A stretch of DNA of 5,999 nucleotides from JAIBBG01 sp043748015 (GCA_043748015.1 JAYTOA010000120.1:1-5999); one strand, 5' to 3'. Shown: positions 1 to 5,999, counted from the first letter of the stretch. Notes: generated by a model from the letters alone, not told the origin. Translations and numbers: made by a program.

Positions 1-104
1 AATTGGCCATTGATGTGCAACAATGGTCATCGGGTACCTACCATGTGACTGTGATGAACGAACAAAAAGTCATTGAAACCAAAGAAATCAATGTTGTTCG
101 CTAA
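1..104 (+). CDS. C-terminal end of a T9SS type A sorting-domain protein (partial)
   Basis: Only the last 33 codons of this gene are in the window; its reading frame begins at base 3 and ends at the TAA at 102-104. The visible residues include WSSGTYHVTVMNEQKVIETK and end in INVVR. This is the usual end of a T9SS type A C-terminal sorting domain: a Gly-Thr-Tyr beta strand, a turn, a last beta strand and a basic final residue. In the known system such tails direct proteins already in the periplasm through the outer-membrane T9SS channel, and are then removed. The function of the cargo itself cannot be seen. The end of the gene overlaps the likely start of the next gene by 14 bases, and a terminator-like hairpin lies 10 bases past its stop codon. 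Confidence 0.85.
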   Translation, partial: LAIDVQQWSSGTYHVTVMNEQKVIETKEINVVR

Positions 105-1713
105 TTTGAATATAAAGAGGCTGCTGTTTACAGCAGCCTCTTTTGTTTTTTCTTGTTCTGCTGCTTGTGGACAAGGCAGCTTTAATTTGAGATGGCCTGT
201 CGAACTGAACACTGGCTTTGAATCGGTTTATTCACTATCAGACTCCACCTTTTTAGTTACTGGCTGGACAAGTGATAGTCTGACAAATTCACACATAAAC
301 TTTACGCTCAATCTTATTGGGATTCACGGTGAGATACTTGAAGAAAAATCTTTTGAATCACAAACGTCCATATACGCTGCTGATTACGATAGCGAATCGT
401 TCGTTGAGAATTGGTTTGTACAACCGAAGCAAGTCTATACGGATAACAATTTCTCATTTCGGCTCATTTGGTTCAACGAGAACATTGACACACTATTCTC
501 AAAAATTATTTTCTCTCCGCATGTTGACAGTTCTTGGACAGATAGCAATTTTATGCTACCACAAGCGATTGTAACTTCAAATGACAGCATCACTTTTTTT
601 TCATTCGGAATCAACCATGACGTACCTTCTTGGAACGATGTCTGCATCAAAAAACTATCACCCACAGGCGATGAATTGTGGACTTATTTATACGCCACAT
701 ACGCCACTGATGCTTGCTACACCCTGTTGCCACAAGTTGATGGCGGTGTGATTGCTGGAATATACCAAACCACTGTTAACGGAAATCCTTCGCAGGATAA
801 ACTTATAAAGATAGATTCCAGCGGAGATGAACAATGGCAAATTAATGTGCCGGGAGGATACATTACAAAGCTGGTGAACTGTATCATTGGTGATGGTGAT
901 GACCTTGTTTTATCTGGACGTTACCATGCAGTCGGAGAGCAATCAGATGGCACTTTGCCCATCGTTTTGAAAATGGATACAATGGGAAGTTTGATTTGGG
1001 CAAATATTCAGGGAACCTATGAAGATGGCATTAGAAAAGACTTTACCAATATTGTCCAGACATGCGACAGCAACTATGTGGTGGGTGGAAGTTGGTTCAG
1101 TGTTCCCGGAAGTGAAGAAATTATAGAAGGACAAAACAATCCCGACTACGACCAATTCGCTAACATCGTAAAACTCGATAGAGCAACAGGCGAAATAATC
1201 TTGGAAAGGAAATACCGTTTTTTGGAAATATACAACGACAAACACACGCTAGTGGACATGAAAGCCACACTGGATGGTGGCGTCATTTTTTGTGGTGAAG
1301 CGCGTGACTCTTATCATGTGTTAGACCCTCCCTATCAGCAGGGCTGGTTGGTAAAATTAGACGAATGCGGCTGCCTTGTGCCGGGCTGTGATAGTCTGTG
1401 CAGCTATGTGGGGTGTGGCATTTCAGACACAACGACTTCTTTACCATCATTTGGTAGTCACTTCATCATCGGCCCTAATCCTGCCACCCAATTCATCAAC
1501 ATTTATGTTGGTTCGCTTGAGTCTTTGAATCTTGAATCTATGAATTTTCTATTGTATGACATGCAAGGCAAATTGGTTTATGAATTTTCACCTACGCAAA
1601 TAGAAACGACTTACATGCTCAGTACCGAAAAATTTGCAAGCGGATTGTACGTGCTTAGTTTGAGTGATGGAGACAGGGTGTTGCAACAGGAGAAATTAGT
1701 TGTAGAGAAATGA
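91..1713 (+). CDS. Secreted beta-propeller-like protein with T9SS type A sorting domain
   Basis: A 540-residue protein, complete when started at ATG 91. The frame is open a little further upstream, to a TTG at 73, and another TTG lies at 106. ATG 91 is preferred because it gives a normal signal peptide: Lys9-Arg10, a hydrophobic stretch at about 11-21, then small residues and probable cleavage near Gly27-Gln28. Cys26 lacks a good lipobox, so a lipoprotein is unlikely. The body shows repeated pairs of motifs, K-x-D/S-x-x-G-x-x-x-W followed by D-G-G-hydrophobic-G. Examples are KLSPTGDELW with DGGVIAG, KIDSSGDEQW with GDDLVLSG, and KMDTMGSLIW with NYVVGG. These suggest blades of a beta-propeller. 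A CGCLVPGC cysteine cluster (about 426-433) precedes the sorting domain at about 456-540, with its PNPATQFINIYV, LYDMQGKLV and ASGLYVLSL strands. It probably ends at the cell surface or outside; ligand and role are unknown. The signal-peptide codons contain a terminator-like hairpin. Confidence 0.85.
   Translation: MLFANLNIKRLLFTAASFVFSCSAACGQGSFNLRWPVELNTGFESVYSLSDSTFLVTGWTSDSLTNSHINFTLNLIGIHGEILEEKSFESQTSIYAADYDSESFVENWFVQPKQVYTDNNFSFRLIWFNENIDTLFSKIIFSPHVDSSWTDSNFMLPQAIVTSNDSITFFSFGINHDVPSWNDVCIKKLSPTGDELWTYLYATYATDACYTLLPQVDGGVIAGIYQTTVNGNPSQDKLIKIDSSGDEQWQINVPGGYITKLVNCIIGDGDDLVLSGRYHAVGEQSDGTLPIVLKMDTMGSLIWANIQGTYEDGIRKDFTNIVQTCDSNYVVGGSWFSVPGSEEIIEGQNNPDYDQFANIVKLDRATGEIILERKYRFLEIYNDKHTLVDMKATLDGGVIFCGEARDSYHVLDPPYQQGWLVKLDECGCLVPGCDSLCSYVGCGISDTTTSLPSFGSHFIIGPNPATQFINIYVGSLESLNLESMNFLLYDMQGKLVYEFSPTQIETTYMLSTEKFASGLYVLSLSDGDRVLQQEKLVVEK
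114..151 (+). terminator. Strong rho-independent terminator inside the next gene's signal-peptide codons
   Basis: The stem arms are GAGGCTGCTG (117-126) and CAGCAGCCTC (131-140). They pair perfectly over 10 bp around a TTTA loop. Three more A-T pairs extend the stem to 114-143, and TGTTTTTT follows to 151. This is the classic shape of an intrinsic terminator and suits the gene that stops at 104. It also lies wholly within the coding sequence of the protein starting at 91, where it encodes the charged and hydrophobic parts of the signal peptide (IKRLLFTAASFVFS). It may therefore act as an attenuator for the downstream gene, or may simply be tolerated. Structure and T-run are seen directly; activity is inferred. 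Confidence 0.8.
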
Positions 1714-2071
1714 GACTAACAATATACACTAACATGAACTCAAAACAAACTACAATTACAGCTTCTCATAACCGCACCTTGGCGCAAGTCTTTTTTGCTC
1801 TTCGTCCTTCGCGCAAAGTGTTGTCTTTGAGTTCGATCGTTCCTTCTTTTCGCAAACTTCTGTATGAGCAAAGAAGCCCAGCGCCAAGCCGCCACCCGTT
1901 ATTTGACCATCAAATTATTATTTGCTTTTCGGCGGAAAAACAATATCTTTCGTCTGTCAAAAGGCAAAAGTTCTTTCCGTTTTACAATCGACCCCCGCGT
2001 CCTGATTGATTTCAGGTCCTCCAGAGGCCGTACAAACAACCTTGTTTTAACGTACTAAAAAAATTACTCCA
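1714..2071. other. 358-bp intergenic region without a convincing gene
   Basis: Two short open frames cross this stretch (1710-2009 and 1864-2058), but neither resembles a known protein and they overlap each other in different frames. The left half holds a long inverted repeat (1768-1902). The right half has a small hairpin, CCTGA at 2001-2005 with TCAGG at 2012-2016, and an AAACAA/TTGTTT dyad at 2034-2047. An A-rich stretch (2058-2064) precedes the next start codon, as is common before Bacteroidota genes. The region must hold the promoter of the gene at 2072 unless that gene is read from upstream. No good match to the Bacteroidota TTTG / TAnnTTTG promoter pattern was found by eye. Confidence 0.6.
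1768..1902. repeat. Long imperfect inverted repeat with CTTGGCG / CTTCGCG-type motifs
   Basis: The left arm (1768-1800) and right arm (1866-1902) pair as follows: ATAAC with GTTAT, an asymmetric 5/9-base internal loop, CTTGGCGC with GCGCCAAG over 8 bp, a short mismatched stretch, then CTTTTTTGCTC with GAGCAAAGAAG including one wobble. A 65-base interior (1801-1865) separates the arms and contains further motifs of the same style, TCCTTCGCGCAAAG and TCCTTCTTTTCGCAAA. Motifs built on CTTTGCG, CTTGGCG and CTTCGCG recur in intergenic repeats of some Bacteroidota as I remember them, so this may be a degenerate copy of such an element. It could also fold as RNA. The arms are seen directly; the family assignment is a guess. 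Confidence 0.5.
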
Positions 2072-2371
2072 ATGGTTACAGTACAACTCAAAATCGTAGA
2101 AGAGGGACTTAAACATCCGCTCAATGAAATGAAGTCAGCAATTGCTTCAAGCCTGTTTGAAGACAATATCATTGTAAAGGACGACGCCGTCCTTGAACTC
2201 AAAATCAAGTTTACGACAGAAGATCATCAGGATCTTGTTCTGCTACAACTTCGAGACACCGATTCTAAACACAAAATCAACGAAAAAGTGATCCATTATA
2301 TTGAGAGCTCATGGATCGAAGACGTAGCTTCTGAAGCACATGCTTTATTGGCGCCCACTGCCGTCACTTAA
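2072..2371 (+). CDS. Small protein of unknown function (99 residues)
   Basis: A 99-residue open frame with an ATG start after an A-rich leader and a TAA stop 25 bases before a strong terminator. This layout supports a real, separately terminated gene. The protein begins MVTVQLKIVEEG and has no signal peptide, membrane segment or cysteine. Strand-like stretches (VTVQLKIV, LELKIKFTT, LVLLQLRD) alternate with probable helices (PLNEMKSAIASSLF, EKVIHYIESSWIEDVASEAHALL), suggesting a small soluble alpha/beta protein that is acidic at its C-terminal end. I do not recognise the family. The kinase gene follows 174 bases later on the same strand, but the terminator between them argues against a shared operon. 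Confidence 0.65.
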   Translation: MVTVQLKIVEEGLKHPLNEMKSAIASSLFEDNIIVKDDAVLELKIKFTTEDHQDLVLLQLRDTDSKHKINEKVIHYIESSWIEDVASEAHALLAPTAVT

Positions 2372-2396
2372 TGAAGCATCTCGAAAGAGCTTGCCG

Positions 2397-2423
2397 AACC
2401 CCGTCTGCTGACGGGGTTTTTTT
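2397..2423 (+). terminator. Rho-independent terminator after the 99-residue protein gene
   Basis: AACCCCGTC (2397-2405) pairs perfectly with GACGGGGTT (2410-2418) around a TGCT loop, with an unbroken run of seven T at 2417-2423. GC-rich stem, short loop and T-run are all textbook. It ends the transcript of the gene at 2072-2371 and separates it from the kinase operon. Confidence 0.93.
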
Positions 2424-2481
2424 ATTTCCGGTAACCTTTCGGCTCGGAATCTCGTTTAGCAGGGTTGCATCTTAATAAAAA

Positions 2482-2489
2482 TATAATTG
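2482..2489 (+). promoter_or_regulatory. Possible -7/-10 promoter element for the kinase operon
   Basis: TATAATTG at 2482-2489 matches the Bacteroidota -7 pattern TAnnTTTG in five of its six fixed positions, and also contains an exact TATAAT. It sits 56 bases before the ATG at 2546 and after the upstream terminator, which is where a promoter for the two-gene operon is needed. No convincing TTG element lies at the expected distance upstream; the TTGCAT at 2465 is too close. The call is therefore tentative. Confidence 0.25.
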
Positions 2490-2545
2490 ATGCCTATTAA
2501 AGTCTGGAAATGCAAATCTTAGACTTATGAAATTTTAAAGCCCGA

Positions 2546-3652
2546 ATGCGTTTGAACACCCTAAAATATTTCTACGAAAGGGCCAATGGTCAGAATTTGT
2601 CTTTCTATTATCGTGGACCTTTCCTCGATAAATTCACAAATACTATTTTAGATGTTTCCAACGGCTCTGCCGCAAAAATGAATCAAGAAGGTATTGGAAA
2701 GAAAGTCTCTTTCATGCTTGTAGAATGCTTTCAAAATGTTCTCAAACATGGTGAAGGATTGAACAGACAAGAGAATGTGCGTCAAGATGAAGGTATGTTT
2801 AGTTTTAAAAGTATGCCGGGAGTTTTCATTATCAATTCTATTAATTTTATTCATAATCACGAAATACCACGACTCGAAAAGCTTGTGGCCCAAGTAAATT
2901 CTCTCAACGAGCAAGATCTCAAAGAACTTTATTTGAATAGTTTGAAGAACAATACCATGAGTGCGAAAGGCGGAGCTGGACTCGGGCTGATAGAAATGGC
3001 TCGAAAGTCCGGACAGAAAATTCTACATCATATTGACCCGGTGGATGATAATTATTCACTCTTCCATCAGCAAATTACTATTTCAAAAATGCCGGGCGTC
3101 GGTGCAGATCATGCGATTTTGTTGCAAGACTCTCGTGAGTTTTATAAGCGAATGACCAAGGAGAATCTGGTACTTCTTTATAAAGGAGACTTTTCGCAAA
3201 AATCCATATTGCCTCTTCTCGAACTTGCCGAACACAATGCAAAGGACAAAGTTGAAAGTCATAGAAGGGCAATAAGAGCGTCTCATGTTACGGTAGAAGT
3301 ATTACAGAATATTTCTAAACATGCTAAGTCTACCGAAGACCCAGAGTCGCGATTTGGAGTGTTCATGTTGGGAAAGAATAAATCAGAAATGGACATCTTC
3401 GCAGGAAATATTGTTTCAATTTCAGAAAAAATATTACTGGAAGAAAAGCTGGAATATTTGACTTCACTGGATACGATTGAACTCAAAGAGTTACATCGCA
3501 GCACACTAAAGTCGTCACTGCGTTTTGAAAATAAAAGTAATTCCGGCCTGGGACTAATTGAAGTAGCTCAAGCCTGCGCTGAAAAATTAGTGTTTAGATT
3601 TTACCCTTATGAAAAAGAGCAATATTTATTTGTTTTACAGGCAAGTATTTAA
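2546..3652 (+). CDS. Tandem-domain SiaB-family protein kinase (DUF6272-like)
   Basis: A 368-residue cytoplasmic protein without signal peptide or membrane segment. It consists of two copies of a SiaB-type HATPase-like domain, at about 15-180 and 205-368; single-domain SiaB proteins are about half this length. Each copy keeps an N-box, ECFQNVLKH at 60-68 and EVLQNISKH at 251-259. Each has a related middle segment, LKELYLNSLKNN and LKELHRSTLKSS. Each has a glycine-rich ATP-lid motif, GGAGLGLIEMAR at 142-153 and NSGLGLIEVA at 332-341. In P. aeruginosa, SiaB phosphorylates SiaC; a SiaC-like gene begins 19 bases downstream here, so the same role is inferred. The second copy has lost the leading GGA of its glycine motif, so one half may be regulatory. 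ATG 2546 is the first start after an in-frame TGA at 2528. Confidence 0.85.
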   Translation: MRLNTLKYFYERANGQNLSFYYRGPFLDKFTNTILDVSNGSAAKMNQEGIGKKVSFMLVECFQNVLKHGEGLNRQENVRQDEGMFSFKSMPGVFIINSINFIHNHEIPRLEKLVAQVNSLNEQDLKELYLNSLKNNTMSAKGGAGLGLIEMARKSGQKILHHIDPVDDNYSLFHQQITISKMPGVGADHAILLQDSREFYKRMTKENLVLLYKGDFSQKSILPLLELAEHNAKDKVESHRRAIRASHVTVEVLQNISKHAKSTEDPESRFGVFMLGKNKSEMDIFAGNIVSISEKILLEEKLEYLTSLDTIELKELHRSTLKSSLRFENKSNSGLGLIEVAQACAEKLVFRFYPYEKEQYLFVLQASI

Positions 3653-3671
3653 CAAGTTTGCACCCTAGACT

Positions 3672-4049
3672 TTGAAATTAGAAAACTTCATCATATCAAG
3701 AACGGAAGAATCACCAGAAGTGAAGCTATTCATGGACGGAAACATCTCCTCAATCAACGGAAGATCCCTTCCCGAGAATGCGTTTGAATTCTATGATAAG
3801 GTGCTTCAGTGGATCAAAGAATATGCTTCTACTGAAAATACTGACTTCACACTTGAATTAAGATTTGAATATTTTAATTCTTCTTCAAGTCGGTATATTT
3901 TTGAGATGTTGCATACGCTTGAACAATCAAAGTTTAAAGAGAAATATCGAATTATCTGGATTTCTGAAAGGGAAGATGAACTGATGACGGAGAAAGGAGA
4001 GGAACTCAAGGGTCTTTGCGATCTGGTCTTTGAGTTGGTGCATGTCTAA
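3672..4049 (+). CDS. SiaC-family regulatory phosphoprotein (DUF1987)
   Basis: A 125-residue soluble protein, the usual size for this family. Family hallmarks are the N-terminal TEESPEVKLFMDG strand region, GRSLPENAFEFYDKVLQWI (30-48), and LELRFEYFNSSSSRYIFEML (61-80). The start is TTG 3672: an in-frame TAG lies six bases upstream, and the first ATG (codon 21) would remove conserved sequence. In P. aeruginosa, SiaC is phosphorylated by SiaB at a threonine that, as I recall, lies in the N-T-S-S motif, and unphosphorylated SiaC activates the diguanylate cyclase SiaD. Here the matching residue is Ser70 at the head of four serines. The gene lies 19 bases after the kinase gene, in one operon, and is followed by a terminator. 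Its output partner is not in the window. Confidence 0.9.
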   Translation: MKLENFIISRTEESPEVKLFMDGNISSINGRSLPENAFEFYDKVLQWIKEYASTENTDFTLELRFEYFNSSSSRYIFEMLHTLEQSKFKEKYRIIWISEREDELMTEKGEELKGLCDLVFELVHV

Positions 4050-4104
4050 CTTTGCTTTCAAACTTCCCGATGAAGTATTTTTCTATTGTCCTATGTTATA
4101 TCAT

Positions 4105-4134
4105 CCGATCTCATTCGAAGTGTCGGTTTTTTTT
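4105..4134 (+). terminator. Rho-independent terminator of the kinase-SiaC operon
   Basis: CCGA (4105-4108) pairs with TCGG (4123-4126). After a TCT bulge, CATT (4112-4115) pairs with AGTG (4119-4122) around a CGA loop, with one wobble pair. Eight T follow at 4127-4134. It lies 55 bases after the stop of the SiaC-like gene. The stem is interrupted but the T-run is strong. Confidence 0.75.
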
Positions 4135-4170
4135 ATCCCGCGTTAAGTATTAGAATTTTCTTATGTCAAT

Positions 4171-4197
4171 TCGCATGGGATTCTCAAATCTATGCGA
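4171..4197. other. Compact hairpin without a T-run
   Basis: TCGCAT (4171-4176) pairs perfectly with ATGCGA (4192-4197). After a bulged G, GGATT pairs with AATCT (one wobble) around a CTCA loop, giving an 11-bp stem. It is followed by TATATAATTC rather than a T-run on the plus strand, and has no T-run on the minus strand, so it is not a standard terminator. It could be a protein-binding palindrome, an RNA structure or chance. Confidence 0.45.
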
Positions 4198-4321
4198 TAT
4201 ATAATTCACTTACATTGGACAAAAATGAACTGGAATTTTCTATCGCTTGTTTTGTGCTGTGGTAAAATTCTGCATCTCATTCCTCCCAGTTGAAATTACC
4301 TCGCATTTCGCGTTAGCATTA

Positions 4322-4398
4322 ATTCACGAAGTGATCCTCAGGTAGCAGAACCGCGGAGATCCCTTACTTTATTTTAGGATGAATCACCCTTAGTGAAT
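4322..4398. repeat. Imperfect inverted repeat in the non-coding gap
   Basis: The left arm (4322-4338) and right arm (4376-4398) pair as ATTCAC with GTGAAT, then AAG with CTT, TGAT with ATCA and CCT with AGG, with small bulges on the right arm. The 37-base interior includes a CCGCGG palindrome at 4351-4356. The pairing is direct observation. It may be a folded RNA, a remnant of a small mobile element, or chance in AT-rich DNA. Confidence 0.35.
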
Positions 4399-4720
4399 GT
4401 GAGCCTCAGTGTATTTCCGAAGTGAAGAGAAAAATCCAAGAAGACGCCAGGCCTTGTATCGAGTCTTTAATCTCGTTAGTGGGAATTCTGAATATCATTT
4501 TAGAAATTGCTTGTGCAGTTAAATGTGCTTTCGGTTTAGCTTTAATTCTTCATACTAATTCATTCGCCACAGTGTCCTTTGTTTATTCGAAGGAATTGAC
4601 AATGTTTGAATCAGCTTAATTGAGACGTGATAAGAATTGTGAGGATTACTTTTACCGCAGACTTATCGCGCGATGGTAATTTTCGCAAGTGTCAACGGTG
4701 GAATGATCAATGATTAGAAC

Positions 4721-4748
4721 GGGATTGAAGTGCTTATAATCTAATCCC
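4721..4748 (-). terminator. Weak dyad spanning the phosphatase stop codon
   Basis: On the minus strand GGGATT (4748-4743) pairs with AATCCC (4726-4721) around a 16-base loop that contains the TAA stop codon of the phosphatase. There is no T-run after it, so a role in termination is doubtful. It is listed because no better terminator for the minus-strand gene was found down to 4620. Confidence 0.2.
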
Positions 4749-5999
4749 AATCAGCATCATATCATCAGTCTGCTGCTGGTTTCTTTTCCACTGATTGATG
4801 AACTCTTCGCAGCCATGAGAGGCATTATCTAAAGCATGCTGTGATAATTTGATAAGATGTTCTTTGAACATTGTTTTATTGAGTTTCTTCAGATCGTTGC
4901 CTCCAATTTGATCGTGAATACCATCTGAAAAGAGATATAGAAGATCTTCACTTTCATAACTTATAGTATGCGTCGCGAAGGTCTGTGATTCCTGGCCTTT
5001 AGACCAGCGATAATCCGCTCCTCCTAATCCGTTGAGATTGCCTTTGTATTCCTGGATGACGCCTTTTTTCACAATGAAAATGGATGCCCCGGCTCCCGCA
5101 AACTCTATTGAGCATCTTTCAAGATCTATAGCACACAAACTCATTTCAACACCATCCATCGTATGCTCTGTACCTTCTTCCTGGTGCAATGCGTTTTGTA
5201 TTTCTTTGTGGAGGCTTGTCAGAATTTGTCCGGGATCTCTTTCACCTAACTCATTCACTACTTTGTTGAGCTTTGAATTCGCTATGAGTGACATAAACGC
5301 CCCGGGTACACCATGACCAGTGCAGTCTATAGCTGCAACATAAATCTTGGAATCTACCTTTTGATAGGCATAAAAGTCACCCGAAATAATGTCCTTTGGC
5401 TTAAAGTAGATGAAGGAATCTTTGAACAACTTCTTGAATTCAACTTCCTTTGGAAGGGTTGATTGCTGAATGCGCTTAGCGTAGTTGATGGATGAGATAA
5501 TTTTTTGTCGCTGATGACTGATCTGAAGATTTTTACCCTTGAGGATTTTATTCAGTTTTCTGTTTTTTCGCAGCATATGAATCACACTGAATAATCCAAG
5601 ACCTAATAGCACGGCCACTATTATGTTCGTCGCTAACCAAATTCTCGTGTTGGTGATGACAACCTGTTGCGCGTTAATTTGCGACTCCATTCTGTCTGTT
5701 TCGTATTTGGCGCTCATATCCTGAATCATGTTCATCTGATTCATATGATCGATTGAATCATTCACTTCCATTGCTTGACGCTGGAAGTTATAGGCCATTG
5801 ATGGATAGTTGAGAGCATAGTGTATTTCAGCTTTCAATGCAAGATAGCTGTACTCGTATTCGATCATCTCATTTTCAATGATAGTCTTGTAAGAGGTCGT
5901 CAGAATTTTATCTGCCTCCAGAGCATGGCCTTGCTTCATGACGATGCGCGCCAGATTGATGACTGAATTACACCAACTGTATAGATCACCGTTGGTTTT
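4734..5999 (-). CDS. Membrane-bound SpoIIE/PP2C-type serine phosphatase, N-terminus cut off
   Basis: The frame runs open to the window edge; 20 codons precede the first visible ATG (5939), so that Met is probably internal. Numbering from it, residues 1-60 plus the edge residues (LYSWCNSVINLARIVMKQG) look like helical TPR-type repeats. A membrane segment at about 100-122 is followed by a basic stretch and a probable coiled coil (124-160). The PP2C_SIG domain runs from about 175 to the end. Its metal-site motifs are GDFY (Asp188), IDCTGHGVPGAFMS (Asp205), FSDGIHDQIGG (Asp339) and TDDMMLIG (Asp392/393), so it should be active. The N-terminal part is probably periplasmic and the phosphatase cytoplasmic. 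In P. aeruginosa the SpoIIE-type phosphatase SiaA dephosphorylates SiaC; the convergent SiaB/SiaC-like operon makes the same role likely. SiaA has a different (HAMP) sensor architecture, so the signal may differ. Confidence 0.9.
   Translation of the reverse strand, partial: KTNGDLYSWCNSVINLARIVMKQGHALEADKILTTSYKTIIENEMIEYEYSYLALKAEIHYALNYPSMAYNFQRQAMEVNDSIDHMNQMNMIQDMSAKYETDRMESQINAQQVVITNTRIWLATNIIVAVLLGLGLFSVIHMLRKNRKLNKILKGKNLQISHQRQKIISSINYAKRIQQSTLPKEVEFKKLFKDSFIYFKPKDIISGDFYAYQKVDSKIYVAAIDCTGHGVPGAFMSLIANSKLNKVVNELGERDPGQILTSLHKEIQNALHQEEGTEHTMDGVEMSLCAIDLERCSIEFAGAGASIFIVKKGVIQEYKGNLNGLGGADYRWSKGQESQTFATHTISYESEDLLYLFSDGIHDQIGGNDLKKLNKTMFKEHLIKLSQHALDNASHGCEEFINQWKRNQQQTDDMMLIGIRL

Larger units (their letters stand above)
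4135..4733. other. About 600-bp non-coding gap between convergent genes
   Basis: This stretch separates the operon terminator from the end of the phosphatase gene on the other strand. It is AT-rich and contains a compact hairpin (4171-4197), a larger imperfect inverted repeat (4322-4398) and a dyad at the phosphatase stop codon (4721-4748). The only longer open frame (4422-4619, GTG start, 65 codons) looks like chance. No tRNA, rRNA or insertion sequence is apparent. The gap is long for a space between convergent genes, so an unannotated small RNA or the remains of a lost gene is possible. Confidence 0.6.

Noticed and set aside
1710..2009. A 99-codon open frame whose ATG overlaps the stop of the T9SS cargo gene
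   Set aside because: The translation has no recognisable family, is rich in Ser, Arg and Phe in a chance-like way, crosses the inverted repeat and ends without a terminator.
1864..2058. A 64-codon open frame beginning MSKEAQRQAATRYL
   Set aside because: The start looks protein-like, but its first codons are the right arm of the inverted repeat. The rest matches nothing, and a comparison with the arm-binding domain of Bacteroidota integrases was not convincing.
2527..2538. A minimal upstream open frame, ATG AAA TTT TAA, before the kinase start
   Set aside because: Three codons in AT-rich sequence are expected by chance, and nothing suggests translation.
4422..4619. A 65-codon open frame with GTG start and a hydrophobic middle
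   Set aside because: There is no leader or promoter signal, no family resemblance, and the length is expected by chance in AT-rich non-coding DNA.
5032..5316. A 94-codon plus-strand open frame opposite the phosphatase gene
   Set aside because: It lies entirely opposite the conserved PP2C domain and is its antisense shadow.
4734..5939. The Met at 5939 as the true start of the phosphatase
   Set aside because: The frame continues without a stop to the window edge, and the 20 upstream residues fit the same helical repeat, so the gene is better treated as truncated.

Overview
The window looks like chromosomal DNA of a Bacteroidota bacterium. Two adjacent genes at the left end carry type IX secretion (T9SS) type A C-terminal sorting sequences, a system confined to that phylum. 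Base composition is moderately AT-rich, start regions lack clear Shine-Dalgarno sequences, and TTG appears to be used as a start codon. The genus cannot be told from this sequence.

Left part (1-1713): the last 33 codons of one T9SS cargo protein, overlapped by a complete 540-residue secreted beta-propeller-like protein with its own sorting domain. A perfect hairpin followed by a T-run, with every hallmark of a rho-independent terminator, lies inside the signal-peptide codons of the second gene. From 1714 to 2071 there is no convincing gene, but there is a long imperfect inverted repeat. A 99-residue protein of unknown function (2072-2371) follows, closed by a textbook terminator.

Right part (2546-5999): a probable phosphorylation-based partner-switching module related to the SiaABC proteins of Pseudomonas aeruginosa. 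A SiaB-family kinase made of two fused HATPase-like domains (2546-3652) and a SiaC-family phosphoprotein (3672-4049) form a two-gene operon ending in a terminator. Facing them on the other strand, across about 680 bp of non-coding DNA with several inverted repeats, is a membrane-bound SpoIIE/PP2C-type phosphatase (4734-5999, cut by the window edge) with a helical, TPR-like N-terminal part. By analogy, the kinase would phosphorylate the SiaC-like protein and the phosphatase would reverse this in response to a signal. The output partner is unknown: no GGDEF enzyme (SiaD) lies in the window.

Most notable points: the terminator embedded in a signal peptide, the tandem SiaB-like kinase, and the serine at the expected phospho-threonine position of the SiaC-like protein.
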